NCBI GenBank assembly: GCA_023440965.1
Contig: JAEZRC010000007.1
Coordinates: forward strand, 558,001 to 622,000
Source: Bacillota bacterium
GTDB taxonomy: Bacteria > Bacillota > Clostridia > Oscillospirales > Ruminococcaceae
Length of the DNA: 64,000 bases
Direction of reading: 5' to 3'
Shown here: positions 25,886 to 35,086 of the stretch, one piece after another
Position numbering within the stretch: the first letter of the stretch is position 1
Layout: the number at the start of each line of letters is the position of its first letter
The notes under the pieces: generated by a model
The model's input: the letters and a program-made list of their open reading frames with translations, nothing else
Told to the model about the DNA's origin: nothing
Databases searched by the model: none
Made by a program: the position numbers and the translations under genes

Positions 25886-27640
25886 TTATTTCACCTTTAA
25901 TTTTTCAATTAATTCAATATTTGGCGTAACATAGGCTGTTTGATTGTTTGTGAAAATTACCATTCCCGGCTTTGCACCAACAGGCTTTTTCACATACTTA
26001 ATATAAGTGTAATCAACAGGGACCTGCGTGGAATTTTTCGCCTTGCTATGATAAGCTGCAATAATACACGCTTCCTCAATAGTTTTATCTGGTGGGACAG
26101 TACCGTTAGTTACAATGATAACGTGTGAACCAGTTATGTTATGTGTATGAAGCCACAAATCCTGCTTATGTGAGTCTTTTAAGGTTAGTTTGTCATTCTG
26201 TTTATTGTTCCTACCGACAAGGATTGTGTATCCATCAGAAGATAGAAATTTAATAGGTGGGGTTGCCTTTGGCGGTTTACCCTTATTCTTGCTCGATTTG
26301 ATATAACCTTGCTCTGCAAGTTCTGCACGAAGTTCTATTATTTCATTCTCCATAGTTGCTCTTGTAAGTGCATCAAAGACACTGTCAATATATTTGAGTT
26401 CTTCCTCACCTAAGATAATCAGTTCAGTTAGCTTTTTTTCTGCTATATCTGCTTTTCTGTATTCTGAATAATACTTCTGAGCATTCTGTGGCGGAGTTAA
26501 TCTTTTATCAAGTAAAATTTTAACCTTCGGGCAATTCTCATCATAAAAATTATCAAGCTCAGCATATTCTATTCCTTTTGAAAGCTGATAAATATTTGAA
26601 GAAATCAAATCGCCATAAGTTTTATATAAATCCCTGTTTGCACAATCTGTCAGCTCCTGCTTCTGTACTGCAAGACGTCTTGAAATTCTCTCAGTTGTGT
26701 TCATAAGGAACTTAAAAAGATCATGGGCACGTTGCTTCATTCGGCTTATTTGGTCACGTTCCGAATAATAATAATCAAGAAGCTCGCAAGCCGTTGCAAC
26801 AGGCTTTGTATATAACAGCGTGCCATACTGATTAATTTCAGTAAAGCAAAAATCCTTTAGTGCACCGTCCTTTTCTTTTATAACAACAAACTTATTTGTG
26901 CTATTTTTAATAGAATCAGCTACTTTCTGAAAATAAAAGCAAAGTCTATCTTTTTCATCGTCAGATATTTCCCCTACCATTATGTCTCTGCCTTTACCAG
27001 CAAAAAAAACCGCTTCGCGAGCAAACACTGGAGAAATTCCTTCAAGGACTTTCATTATACCTTTTGAAAGTTCAAGCTTTTCAAAGCATGATAGCTTTTG
27101 TAGAAAAATATCCCTTGAAAAATCAAGAAGCGAGATTTTTTCCTCACGAGGTGGAAGAGAGTATGTTATCCCAGGGAGGACAAGACGAACACTCGACATA
27201 TCCTCGCCTACTCTTTTTATACTGTCAATTACCTTGCCCTCTGAATTAATAAGGATAAGATTAGAGTGCCTTCCCATAATTTCAATAGCAAGAGTGAGCT
27301 TTGCCATATCACCCATCTCATTAACTGATTCAAAGTCAAAATAGAGAATACGCTCTAAACCGTCCTGTCTTATATCAATGAGTCTGCCCGAACTTAAATG
27401 CTTACGCAAAAGCATACAAAACATCGGCGGAACCTTTGGATTTTCAATTTCAGCTTTTGTAATGTGAACCCTTGCAGTGCCAGCAGATGTTGAAAATACG
27501 AGCTTTGAACTCCCACCATAAATTCTGAACTGGAATACAACTTCTTCTCGGGATGGTTGATATATTTTATCGACTCTTCCACCTTTAAGCGGTGAAAGCT
27601 CATTTTTTATGCAGTTTAAAAATACTCCGTCGAGTGCCAT
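25886..27640 (-). CDS. rqcH: Rqc2/NEMF-like ribosome quality control factor RqcH
   Basis: A 584-residue NFACT protein, often mislabelled fibronectin-binding protein. It opens with the NFACT-N domain (ALDGVFLNCIKNEL), has two helix-hairpin-helix and coiled-coil segments (about 180-450), and ends in an NFACT-R domain with LWLHTHNITGSHVII (about 490-504). The family recruits tRNA-Ala to stalled 50S subunits and adds alanine tails. The DR pair important for tailing in characterised members (as GFDR or similar) reads LER here (residues about 96-98), a conservative Asp to Glu change. It stands in an operon with trmK, nif3-like, aag and the EF-Tu-domain protein. Confidence 0.93.
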   Translation of the reverse strand: MALDGVFLNCIKNELSPLKGGRVDKIYQPSREEVVFQFRIYGGSSKLVFSTSAGTARVHITKAEIENPKVPPMFCMLLRKHLSSGRLIDIRQDGLERILYFDFESVNEMGDMAKLTLAIEIMGRHSNLILINSEGKVIDSIKRVGEDMSSVRLVLPGITYSLPPREEKISLLDFSRDIFLQKLSCFEKLELSKGIMKVLEGISPVFAREAVFFAGKGRDIMVGEISDDEKDRLCFYFQKVADSIKNSTNKFVVIKEKDGALKDFCFTEINQYGTLLYTKPVATACELLDYYYSERDQISRMKQRAHDLFKFLMNTTERISRRLAVQKQELTDCANRDLYKTYGDLISSNIYQLSKGIEYAELDNFYDENCPKVKILLDKRLTPPQNAQKYYSEYRKADIAEKKLTELIILGEEELKYIDSVFDALTRATMENEIIELRAELAEQGYIKSSKNKGKPPKATPPIKFLSSDGYTILVGRNNKQNDKLTLKDSHKQDLWLHTHNITGSHVIIVTNGTVPPDKTIEEACIIAAYHSKAKNSTQVPVDYTYIKYVKKPVGAKPGMVIFTNNQTAYVTPNIELIEKLKVK

Positions 27641-27690
27641 TAAAAATCTCCTTTATACAATGAGCACTTGCTCAATACATTTATGATTTA

Positions 27691-28776
27691 TTATGCAAAT
27701 GATAAAACATTACTGTTTTCAATTGAAATATTAAGTTCAGGGAACTTTCCTGAAAGTGTATTCTTAAGGCTTTCAAGAACAATGTTTTCAGTATAAAAAT
27801 GACCTGCGTCAAATACTGCAAGTCCAACATTATCGGCATCAACAAACTGGTCATGCTTAACATCACCAGTGACAAAAGCATCCGCTCCGCTTGCAATAAC
27901 ATAATTTAATAAGCTTCCACCTGAGCCTGAACAGAAAGCGACTTTCTTTATCATCTTACCAGTGTCGTTGTATCTTATACAAGGATTGTCAAAAACCTTT
28001 TTTAGAAACTCAGCAAAGTCTTTTGCTGACATTTCAGTTTCGAGTTCTCCAATTTTGCCAAAGCCTATCTGTTCCATAATCGCATAGTTTTTTGAAAGAT
28101 TATAGGCTGGCTTTTCATAAGGGTGTGAGTCAAGCATTGCCTGAATGACATCAAAGCGTTTGGATTGAGGCAGTATCATTTCAATTCGTGCTTCTCTGAC
28201 GCTTTCACGCTTTCCTACTTCGCCGACGTAAGCGTGTGCACCTTCAAGCGGGAGGAATGTACCTGTACCCTCCGTATAAAAAGCGCATCCACTATAATTG
28301 CCGAGAGTACCTGCGCCGGCTTTTGTCATTACCTGATAAACCTGTTCAATATTTTCAACAGGAACAAACACTGCGATCTGATAATATGGAATTTCATGAG
28401 CTGTTTCTATGCACTCAGTAATGACTTTTACATTGAGTTTTTCAGCTATTAAATCATTTATTCCGCCCTTTGCCATATCAAGATTTGTATGAGCGCAGAT
28501 TGCCGAAATATTATGCTTTATCAGCTTTGCATAAATGCTGTCGGATGAAATGCTTTTTATAGGATTAAAAATAATCGGGTGGTGAGATATTATTACGTCA
28601 GCACCCATTTCAACAGCCTTATTAATCATTTTATCAGTTATATCAAGGCATAGCAAAACCTTTTTGCACGTTGATTTTATATTGCCGATAACAAGCCCTG
28701 AATTGTCAGATTTCTCAGCATATCTAAACGGTGCTATTTCATCGACAGCATTATATATATCATTAACTGTAATCAT
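27691..28776 (-). CDS. Nif3-like dinuclear metal centre protein
   Basis: A 361-residue member of the Nif3/YqfO family, hexameric proteins with a two-metal site and no agreed function. HHPIIF (about 62-67) and HTNLDMAKGGIND (about 97-109) supply metal ligands, as do HDQF and DAGHFYTE near the C-terminus. The central insertion (about 130-240) with HPYEKPAYN is the PII-like domain typical of YqfO. It follows trmK by two bases; the yqfN(trmK)-yqfO pair is conserved in Firmicutes. Confidence 0.93.
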   Translation of the reverse strand: MITVNDIYNAVDEIAPFRYAEKSDNSGLVIGNIKSTCKKVLLCLDITDKMINKAVEMGADVIISHHPIIFNPIKSISSDSIYAKLIKHNISAICAHTNLDMAKGGINDLIAEKLNVKVITECIETAHEIPYYQIAVFVPVENIEQVYQVMTKAGAGTLGNYSGCAFYTEGTGTFLPLEGAHAYVGEVGKRESVREARIEMILPQSKRFDVIQAMLDSHPYEKPAYNLSKNYAIMEQIGFGKIGELETEMSAKDFAEFLKKVFDNPCIRYNDTGKMIKKVAFCSGSGGSLLNYVIASGADAFVTGDVKHDQFVDADNVGLAVFDAGHFYTENIVLESLKNTLSGKFPELNISIENSNVLSFA

Positions 28777-28778
28777 TT

Positions 28779-29456
28779 TTATTCCTCCGCCAATGCTTTT
28801 ATTTTCTCGGAAAGTAACAGATGTTTTTGTGACTGTTCATTCTTATCCGATGACTTTGACAAGCCGTCACCAATTTTTTTAAGTCTTGTTGCAAGATTTA
28901 AAAGATAAGTTCTATTTTCTTCGGTGTCATTTCGAAGCTTTCCCACATAAGCCTTAAAGTCACTTATCTCAATGTTATTTCCGCAATATTCAGCCTGAAT
29001 AACCGAATATGTAAAGCTCTCATCAGTAACAGCCTGTTCCTGAATAATTTCAAAGCCATTTGCGTAAAGCCATTTCCTAAGAACCTCTGATTTTGTCATA
29101 GGCTGAAGTATAAGGTTTATGCTATGTTCAAGCCATTGTGCTCTGCTGATAATGTCTGTTATTAATTCGCCGCCCATACCAGCGATTACAACATCAGTAA
29201 TATTTTCTCCATTAACATTATCAAGTCCGTCAGACAATACAAGATCAATTTTATCAGAAAGCATAAACTTTTCAACAGTCGCTCTTGCGCTATTTAAAGG
29301 TCCTTCATTAATATCACATGCATAAACGTGTGTGCTTATTTCATTAAGAACAAGATAGGCAGAAAGATAGCCATGGTCTGTGCCAACATCGGCTGTTATT
29401 CCACCCTGAGAAATAAATTCAGCGCACTTTAAAAGGCGCTTATTAATACTAATCAT
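28779..29456 (-). CDS. trmK: tRNA (adenine-22 N1)-methyltransferase
   Basis: A 225-residue SAM-dependent methyltransferase (YqfN/TrmK) that makes m1A22 in bacterial tRNAs. The SAM-binding loop reads ADVGTDHGYLSAYL (about 22-35), followed by DINEGPLNSA (about 49-58), the acidic LSDGLDNV, and VIAGMGGELI (about 89-98). C-terminal residues 165-225 form the expected coiled coil. It is the first gene of a five-gene operon. Confidence 0.95.
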   Translation of the reverse strand: MISINKRLLKCAEFISQGGITADVGTDHGYLSAYLVLNEISTHVYACDINEGPLNSARATVEKFMLSDKIDLVLSDGLDNVNGENITDVVIAGMGGELITDIISRAQWLEHSINLILQPMTKSEVLRKWLYANGFEIIQEQAVTDESFTYSVIQAEYCGNNIEISDFKAYVGKLRNDTEENRTYLLNLATRLKKIGDGLSKSSDKNEQSQKHLLLSEKIKALAEE

Positions 29457-29480
29457 TTTTTAATCCTTATTTATATATAA

Positions 29481-29513
29481 AGTTAAAGCCCGAAAGCTTG
29501 TTGCAATCGGGCT
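29481..29513 (-). terminator. Terminator of the DUF1858 gene
   Basis: 7-bp stem AGCCCGA / TCGGGCT with a 13-base loop and TTAACTTT on the minus strand, between the DUF1858 gene and trmK. Confidence 0.65.
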
Positions 29514-29531
29514 GACTTATCAAAGAAAAGC

Positions 29532-29738
29532 TTATTTACCAGCAAAATGCGTGTTCAGCTTTTTTACAAGATCATCTGGATCTACTCCGTGAACTTCACA
29601 AGCCTGTTCAACAGTTTCTCCCCTTGAAGAAGGACATCCGAGGCAATGCATACCCATATCCAAAAAATATGGTGCTACTTCAAAATCCTGATCAAGAATA
29701 TCCCCGATAATTGTATCTTTAGTTACGACAAATGCCAT
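29532..29738 (-). CDS. DUF1858 redox-disulphide domain protein
   Basis: A 68-residue protein consisting of one DUF1858 domain (hybrid-cluster-protein-associated redox-disulphide domain). It has FLDMGMHCLGCPSSRGETVEQAC (from about 25), with the CLGC pair and a third Cys near residue 47. Such proteins are thought to exchange disulphides or carry metal, but no partner is known here. GAGAGGAGAATTA precedes the ATG. It is monocistronic. Confidence 0.88.
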   Translation of the reverse strand: MAFVVTKDTIIGDILDQDFEVAPYFLDMGMHCLGCPSSRGETVEQACEVHGVDPDDLVKKLNTHFAGK

Positions 29739-29862
29739 ATTAATTCTCCTCTCGACTTAACTTCTTTAAATATATTATACCCACTTTTACGTATTTTTGC
29801 AAGTATTATTATAACAATACAAAATAATATTGATTACCCATAAAATAAGAATAACGCAACCT

Positions 29863-29890
29863 GAAAAATCAGGTTGCGTTCAAAGAACTT
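29863..29890 (-). terminator. Terminator of the zinc-ribbon gene
   Basis: Perfect 12-bp stem (AACGCAACCTGA and complement) with a 4-base loop, 3 bases after the stop; T-rich on the minus strand. Confidence 0.85.
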
Positions 29891-29893
29891 AAA

Positions 29894-30169
29894 TTATTCT
29901 TCTTTCATCTTAGCAAAGCAGTCGCTGCAGTAAACAGGACGATCTTCACGTGGTCTGAAAGGAACTCTTGCTTCACATCCGCATGATGCACAAGTAGCTG
30001 TGAACATTTCTCTTTCAGCTTTTGCTGAATTCTTTCTTGAATCGCGACAAACCTTACATCTCTGTGGCTCGTTTACGAAACCTTTCTCTGCGTAGAATTC
30101 CTGTTCACCTGCTGTGAAAATGAATTCTGAACCGCATTCCTTGCATACTAATGTCTTGTCATTGTACAT
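29894..30169 (-). CDS. Double zinc-ribbon protein
   Basis: A 91-residue protein with two zinc ribbons. The first is CKECGSEFIFTAGEQEFY then CKVCRDSR (the probable zinc-ribbon family with two CxxC about 30 apart, residues 9-45); the second is CASCGCEARVPFRPRED followed by YCSDCF (about 60-86). Proteins with this pair are common in Clostridia and of unknown role; nucleic-acid or protein binding is plausible. The ATG at 30169 is chosen because CGAGGG precedes it; the frame extends 16 codons further but without a ribosome site. Confidence 0.85.
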   Translation of the reverse strand: MYNDKTLVCKECGSEFIFTAGEQEFYAEKGFVNEPQRCKVCRDSRKNSAKAEREMFTATCASCGCEARVPFRPREDRPVYCSDCFAKMKEE

Positions 30170-30275
30170 AATTTTCCCTCGCTTAAAGTATATTTTGCCG
30201 AGTAAGATCTTACACATAGTTAAATAACGCTCTGTAATTCAGCTACTTGGCTATATCAAAACAGTTCAAACTGTT

Positions 30276-30842
30276 TCAACCTGAATTGTCTGCTCTCCAA
30301 ACTGTTTTTAGCTTTCGTCTGACTCTTTGCATAGCGTTATCCACCACTTTAAGGGGGATGTTAAGTTGACGTGCCATTTGATCGTATGTGGAGCCGGTTA
30401 GAAATAAACGGAAAACCTTCCATTCCATATCTGAAAGAATATCGGTAATTTTCTTGAAAACTTCCTGAGTCTTTTCTCTTTCCAACAGAATACTTTCTGG
30501 AGTTACATCGGTAACATCATCTGTGTGATACAGAAAACTGTCTTCTTTTTTATTCTTTGAAAGTGAATTAGTCATTCGATTATCTATACAGGTATTTGCA
30601 TATGTTGAAAATCGAGTACCATAATCATTTTTAAAAGTCATAATTGCACTGATTAGTGCCATTAAACCTTCCTGAACAAGATCATCAGTTTCACAAGCAG
30701 TGTGCGTTTTTAAACGCGCTTTCATCATAATAATATCTTTGTATCTTGTTATCAGAGTGGTAATTGCAACCTCACTATTTGAGCTAATGTTGACTAATTC
30801 TTCATCAGTCAAAGATGCAAGCTCATCCATAGAAGTAAGCAT
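30276..30842 (-). CDS. sigH: Sigma-70 family factor, sigma-H (Spo0H)-like
   Basis: A 188-residue sigma factor with region 2 (DDLVQEGLMALISAIMTFKNDYGTRF, about 55-80) and region 4 ending VVDNAMQRVRRKL (about 165-177). The region 4 wording is very like Bacillus sigma-H (SIDNALQRVKRKL), the factor that starts sporulation and transcribes spoIIA. The ATG at 30842 is chosen because a consensus promoter occupies 30883-30911, which excludes the longer starts; a TTG two codons earlier is better spaced from GGTGGG and may be used. The short palindrome AAACAGTTCAAACTGTTT abuts the stop (30258-30275). Confidence 0.82.
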   Translation of the reverse strand: MLTSMDELASLTDEELVNISSNSEVAITTLITRYKDIIMMKARLKTHTACETDDLVQEGLMALISAIMTFKNDYGTRFSTYANTCIDNRMTNSLSKNKKEDSFLYHTDDVTDVTPESILLEREKTQEVFKKITDILSDMEWKVFRLFLTGSTYDQMARQLNIPLKVVDNAMQRVRRKLKTVWRADNSG

Positions 30843-30882
30843 TTGCAATATAATCCCACCATTCAAAATTGCTAACACATTC

Positions 30883-30911
30883 ATATTAACATTATAATAG
30901 TATTTTGTCAA
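30883..30911 (-). promoter_or_regulatory. Promoter for the sigma-H-like gene
   Basis: TTGACA, 17 bases, TAATAT on the minus strand. It decides the start codon, since upstream in-frame ATGs would lie at or before the transcription start. Confidence 0.7.
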
Positions 30912-30983
30912 GATATTTATACTTATACCAATACAACATTATAAAATATATCAACAGTTAATTAATTGATTTGTGCATTTTCG

Positions 30984-32360
30984 CTATAATTTATCTCTTG
31001 TTACACTCTTATATGTCGATTTTTTTGTCGTTCTATAATATGCTATAAACGCCTTTAAAGGTTCATCAATTTTTAAGCAGGCATATGTCAACAAAATAGG
31101 AAGCCTGAACAAAAAACCAGCTACAGCACCAATAGGAATAGCGAAAAACCAAAGGGCAGTCATTTCAAGTCTGAAAGTAAATTTAGTATCTCCCGCACCT
31201 CTCAAAACTCCGACAATGCTGTTAACTGAAATTGAGATAAAAAATACCATAACTGCTGTAATAATCAGAAGATTTTTTGCGAGAACCTTTGTTGAAGGAG
31301 TAATGTTATATATATTTACAAACGGCTTTCTCAAAAGAATTATTGTTATCGTACCGATAATTCCAAGAACAACGCTCCATATCATTATAGTTGATGCTGT
31401 GCTTCGTGCATCTTCAACATTTCCTTCACCGATTTTCTTTCCAACGAGAACGCAAGCTGCACTACCCGTTCCAAAAGTTATAAGCGTTGCAAGCTGCTGA
31501 AGAACCATTGCAATTGAATTTGCGGCAAGAATCTGCGATGATAGCTTTCCTAAAATAGCAGCCTGAAGTGAAATTCCACAAGCCCACATGATTTCATTTC
31601 CGACAACTGGAAGGCTGTATTTAAGATAATCCTTGAACATTATCGCATCGTGGCTTATAATATCTTTTAGCTTAATTCTTAGTTTTTTATTAATAAATAG
31701 CAGGTAAATTACAATCAACATACACTCGGTGATTCTCGCAATTAGTGTTCCAATGGCTGCACCTTTTATTCCAAGAGCAGGCGCACCAAGATTTCCAAAA
31801 ATAAAAACCCAGTTAAAGAATACATTCACAAAGAAAGAAATGCTACTCGACAGAACAGCAATTTTTACGATTTCAATGCTCCTAAGCATAAAAGTAATAC
31901 ATACTGATAGCCCAAAGAACAGATAAGAAAATGCAACGATTTTCAGATAATCAACGGCTTCTGATAAGATAAGCCTATCCTCAGCAGTTTTTGTCTTAAT
32001 ATATAACTTCATAATTTCATCAGGGAATATCAAAGCAAAAAGTGTAAGTATTATTGAAGCAACAACTGCAATTCTAATAACAATTGAGAAAATCTTTTTA
32101 ATGGAATCTATATCCCTTTTGCCCCAATACTGTGAAGCAAGAACGGTTCCGCCACCGGCAAGCCCAAAATTAAACATTTGGAAAACGAAGCCTGGCTGGT
32201 TAGCTTGCGAACAGGCTGATATCTGGACACCACCAAGTCTGCCAAGCATTATTGTGTCCATCATTGATACTCCAAATACTATTAAATTTTGTAGTGCTAT
32301 TGGTAACGTAATAGCTAATACTGTCATGTAAAAGCTTTTATCTTTAATAAATCTCTTCAT
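30984..32360 (-). CDS. MATE family efflux transporter
   Basis: A 458-residue, twelve-helix antiporter of the MATE family, exporting drugs or metabolites against Na+ or H+. The first helices read LPIALQNLIVFGVSMMDTIMLGRLGG (about 19-44), a classic MATE start, and the two six-helix halves are both complete, the second beginning with SLPVVGNEIMWACGISLQAAILG. Substrate cannot be predicted. It is preceded by the fumarase terminator and has no adjacent regulator. Confidence 0.92.
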   Translation of the reverse strand: MKRFIKDKSFYMTVLAITLPIALQNLIVFGVSMMDTIMLGRLGGVQISACSQANQPGFVFQMFNFGLAGGGTVLASQYWGKRDIDSIKKIFSIVIRIAVVASIILTLFALIFPDEIMKLYIKTKTAEDRLILSEAVDYLKIVAFSYLFFGLSVCITFMLRSIEIVKIAVLSSSISFFVNVFFNWVFIFGNLGAPALGIKGAAIGTLIARITECMLIVIYLLFINKKLRIKLKDIISHDAIMFKDYLKYSLPVVGNEIMWACGISLQAAILGKLSSQILAANSIAMVLQQLATLITFGTGSAACVLVGKKIGEGNVEDARSTASTIMIWSVVLGIIGTITIILLRKPFVNIYNITPSTKVLAKNLLIITAVMVFFISISVNSIVGVLRGAGDTKFTFRLEMTALWFFAIPIGAVAGFLFRLPILLTYACLKIDEPLKAFIAYYRTTKKSTYKSVTRDKL

Positions 32361-32388
32361 AATTTCTCCAAAACATAAATCTTAATAA

Positions 32389-32421
32389 AAACAAAAAGCT
32401 CCTGTTAAATCAGAAGCTTTT
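32389..32421 (-). terminator. Terminator of the fumarase-beta gene
   Basis: 11-bp stem AAAAGCTTCTG / CAGGAGCTTTT (one wobble) with a 6-base loop and T run on the minus strand. Confidence 0.8.
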
Positions 32422-32437
32422 AAATGCTTATAATAAC

Positions 32438-32992
32438 CTAACGCTTATATTGTTTTCTTCCTACGCTGAAAATATCCTTGCCAGAGCAATCATTTGCTAC
32501 AACTAAAGGGAATTTTTCAACATAAAGCTTTTTAACAGACTCACAGCCTAAATCCTCAAACGCTATAACTTCGCAGCTCCTTATACAATTTGCAGCAAGT
32601 GCACCAGCACCGCCTATTGCACAAAGATACACCGACTTATTACGCACAACTGCATTAATGACATCCTTGCTACGTTCGCCTTTTCCGACCATAGCTCCAA
32701 GTCCAAGGTCAAGAAGACGAGGAGAATACCCATCCATTCGTCCAGATGTAGTGGGTCCGCATGAGCCGATAGGTTTACCCTCAGGGGCAGCGGTTGGTCC
32801 TGCATAATAAATTACTGCATTATTAATATCAAAAGGCAGGTCCTTCCCCTCATCAAGTAAGGTGAAAAATCTTTTATGTGCTGCGTCACGGGCGGTATAA
32901 ATATACCCAGTTAGCAATACTTTATCACCGATTTGAAGGAGTCCTGCTTTTGATTTTAGTTCACTACTGTTTATTTCATAAATTTCTGCCAT
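32438..32992 (-). CDS. Class I fumarate hydratase/L-tartrate dehydratase, beta subunit
   Basis: A 184-residue Fe-S hydro-lyase C-terminal domain protein (FumB/TtdB type). Family text includes GDKVLLTGYIYTARDAAHKR (about 22-41), YYAGPTAAPEGKPIGSCGPTTSGRMD (from about 63) and AIGGAGALAA (about 128-137). The beta subunit binds substrate and works only with the alpha subunit that holds the 4Fe-4S cluster. No alpha subunit is in this window; it normally lies directly upstream, where a divIVA-like gene stands instead, 14 bases away. Fumarase versus tartrate dehydratase cannot be told from this subunit. Confidence 0.85.
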   Translation of the reverse strand: MAEIYEINSSELKSKAGLLQIGDKVLLTGYIYTARDAAHKRFFTLLDEGKDLPFDINNAVIYYAGPTAAPEGKPIGSCGPTTSGRMDGYSPRLLDLGLGAMVGKGERSKDVINAVVRNKSVYLCAIGGAGALAANCIRSCEVIAFEDLGCESVKKLYVEKFPLVVANDCSGKDIFSVGRKQYKR

Positions 32993-33006
32993 TATATCCT
33001 CAAATA

Positions 33007-34092
33007 TTACATATCCTCAAGTAATGATATTTTTTTGTTCTCGTCAATTTCAGTCAAAGAAACAAAAGTATCTTCTTCTGGATTATATGTATCGTCATTA
33101 TTACTATAGTTTGATTCAATTTCTGCTGTCAAACCAGCAAGCAAATCAAGGTCAATGTTAAGCTTTTTGTCATCTGCATGTTCAGCATTTTCGTCAGCTA
33201 CTTCTGTATTTTCAACAGTAAGCTCTGCAACTTGTGCTTCAGCAACTGGCTCAGCAATTCTAACCTCAGCTACACTTATAGGGTTATTTTTTTTTTCAGC
33301 CTCTATGTCACCCATAGAAGCCAGTGAATTTACTGCATTTTTTCTGTCTTCAATTAACTGCTTAGCATCGGTCAGCTTGAGAACACCGTTTGATACAATA
33401 TCGTTCAAGCAATTTGCGAGCTTTTCAATATCCGAAGCAACAAGTTCATAACTTGCAACAATGCTCTGTTTTGTTCTGTTTGTACCATCAAGAATTGCAG
33501 TAGCTTGGCTGTTTGCATCCGCTAAAGTCTTATTGTAATTGTCCTGTGCATTATTGATTATTTCCTCGCCACGAGAATTAGCCTCATCAATAATCTGTTG
33601 CGAGAGAACTCTTGAGTCATCTTCAATCTTCTTAGCAGCATTTTTAGCTTCAGTAATAATTCTGTCAGCACTGTGCTTAGCCTCAATGAATACGCTACCG
33701 ATGTCAAATGAAGCCTCAGTGATACTGCCAGTTTCACTCTTAGCAGATTCAAGCTTTTCTTCAAGCATGACTCTTTCTTCTTTAAGACGTGAAATTTCAT
33801 TATCCTTTTCAGAAAGTTCATTCTCAAGGTTTGATACTTCAAGCTTTAAAGTATCGCAATTTCCCATTAATTCACCGATTTTTGCTTTGCTCTCAGCAAT
33901 TATTTCCTCGTACTTTTCTGCTCCATCAATAGTCTGGGTGTTTTCTCCCATTCCCTTAAGAAGAGTGCTCTTTTCATTTAATTCGTTTTCAAGATTATAA
34001 ATTTTTGAGTTTAGTTCATCCACATATGACAAAACATCTTTTTTGTCAAAACCTCCGAAGTTTACTGTTCTTAAGAAACCTGTGCCAGCCAT
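33007..34092 (-). CDS. DivIVA-like coiled-coil protein
   Basis: A 361-residue protein whose N-terminus (FGGFDKKDVLSYVDELNSKI, about 12-31) is a DivIVA/GpsB-type membrane-curvature and coiled-coil start. A long coiled coil follows (about 30-115), then an Ala/Lys-rich helical part resembling apolipoprotein-like repeats (about 125-205), and an acidic, disordered C-terminus (about 265-361). DivIVA-family proteins mark poles or septa, so a role in division or sporulation is plausible beside the cell-wall cluster. It is not the ylm-linked divIVA, and the long tail makes it atypical. Confidence 0.75.
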   Translation of the reverse strand: MAGTGFLRTVNFGGFDKKDVLSYVDELNSKIYNLENELNEKSTLLKGMGENTQTIDGAEKYEEIIAESKAKIGELMGNCDTLKLEVSNLENELSEKDNEISRLKEERVMLEEKLESAKSETGSITEASFDIGSVFIEAKHSADRIITEAKNAAKKIEDDSRVLSQQIIDEANSRGEEIINNAQDNYNKTLADANSQATAILDGTNRTKQSIVASYELVASDIEKLANCLNDIVSNGVLKLTDAKQLIEDRKNAVNSLASMGDIEAEKKNNPISVAEVRIAEPVAEAQVAELTVENTEVADENAEHADDKKLNIDLDLLAGLTAEIESNYSNNDDTYNPEEDTFVSLTEIDENKKISLLEDM

Positions 34093-34128
34093 ATAACTAC
34101 CTCCTATAAAATTTTATAATAATCGAAA

Positions 34129-35055
34129 TTATTTATCTTTCTTTAAAAGGAACATTGCTGTTAATGCGGTCGCTATCAAAGAAACTATCATTGGAAAAAT
34201 CCAGCTTAATGCCTTAAACGGCAAATGTACATTCATTCCATAAAAGCTGAATACAATAGTCGGGATTGCCATTAATATTGTTATAATAGTCAGACGCTTC
34301 ATGACAATGTTAAGATTGTTAGAAATTATTGAAGCGTAAGCATCCATAATTCCTGAAAGGATATTTGAATGGATATCTGTCATTTCAACAGCCTGTTTTA
34401 CTTCAATAAGAACATCTTCGAGAAGATCCTGATCTTCATCATAAAGCTTTATTACTCTGCCTCGCAGAATTTTTTCAAGCGTTATCTGATCGGCTTTCAG
34501 TGATGTTGAAAAGTATACCAGTGATTTCTCCAAGCCTAAAAGTTGGATAAGTTCTTTATTCTTCATTGATTTATGAAGCTGTTTTTCAATTGCACCAGTG
34601 ATTTTTTCAATCTGCTTTAAGCACTGAAGAAATCGCAATGCTACTCTAAGCAAAAGCATTAAAATAAACTGAGTTTTTAAGTGAGTCTGAACATTCTTGA
34701 TAAGTCCACTTGACATTTCCGACAGAACTATGTTTTCTTTTGAGGAAATTGTAAAAACATTGGACTGGGTAAGAATAATGCCCATTGGCATTGTAAAATA
34801 CTGAATTGTTTCATCAGATTGTTTATCAACAATTGGACCGTCAACAATCAATAGTGTCTGCGTCTCTTCAATCTCAACACGTGATGATTCCTCTTCATCA
34901 AGTGATGACTTAACAAAACCACTATCAAGCTTGTAGTCCTCGATAAGTATTTTCACTTCATCTTGAGTAGGCTCCACTACGGATACCCAGCATCCAGGCT
35001 CAATCTTATCAATTTCTATCAAAGCATTATTGATAGTCTTGTAAAAATTAATCAT
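34129..35055 (-). CDS. corA: CorA family magnesium/divalent cation channel
   Basis: A 308-residue CorA-type channel: a cytoplasmic funnel domain (1-245) with a long stalk helix, and two C-terminal membrane helices. The first helix ends in the selectivity motif GMN (YGMNVHLPF, about 273-281). It imports Mg2+ or related ions. The ATG is preceded by GGAAGG at 11 bases, buried in a hairpin (35061-35086), and by a short leader ORF with a much better ribosome site. This arrangement suggests translational control. It is monocistronic with its own promoter. Confidence 0.92.
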   Translation of the reverse strand: MINFYKTINNALIEIDKIEPGCWVSVVEPTQDEVKILIEDYKLDSGFVKSSLDEEESSRVEIEETQTLLIVDGPIVDKQSDETIQYFTMPMGIILTQSNVFTISSKENIVLSEMSSGLIKNVQTHLKTQFILMLLLRVALRFLQCLKQIEKITGAIEKQLHKSMKNKELIQLLGLEKSLVYFSTSLKADQITLEKILRGRVIKLYDEDQDLLEDVLIEVKQAVEMTDIHSNILSGIMDAYASIISNNLNIVMKRLTIITILMAIPTIVFSFYGMNVHLPFKALSWIFPMIVSLIATALTAMFLLKKDK

Positions 35056-35060
35056 ACAAA

Positions 35061-35086
35061 ATCCAACCTTCCAAGTGAAGGCGGAT
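35061..35086 (-). promoter_or_regulatory. Hairpin sequestering the corA ribosome site
   Basis: On the minus strand ATCCGCCTTC (35086-35077) pairs with GAAGGTTGGAT (35071-35061) through ten base pairs (one wobble, one bulged T) around a 5-base loop. The corA ribosome site GGAAGG (35072-35067) is inside the 3' arm, and the leader ORF stop (35088-35086) touches the 5' arm. Confidence 0.6.
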
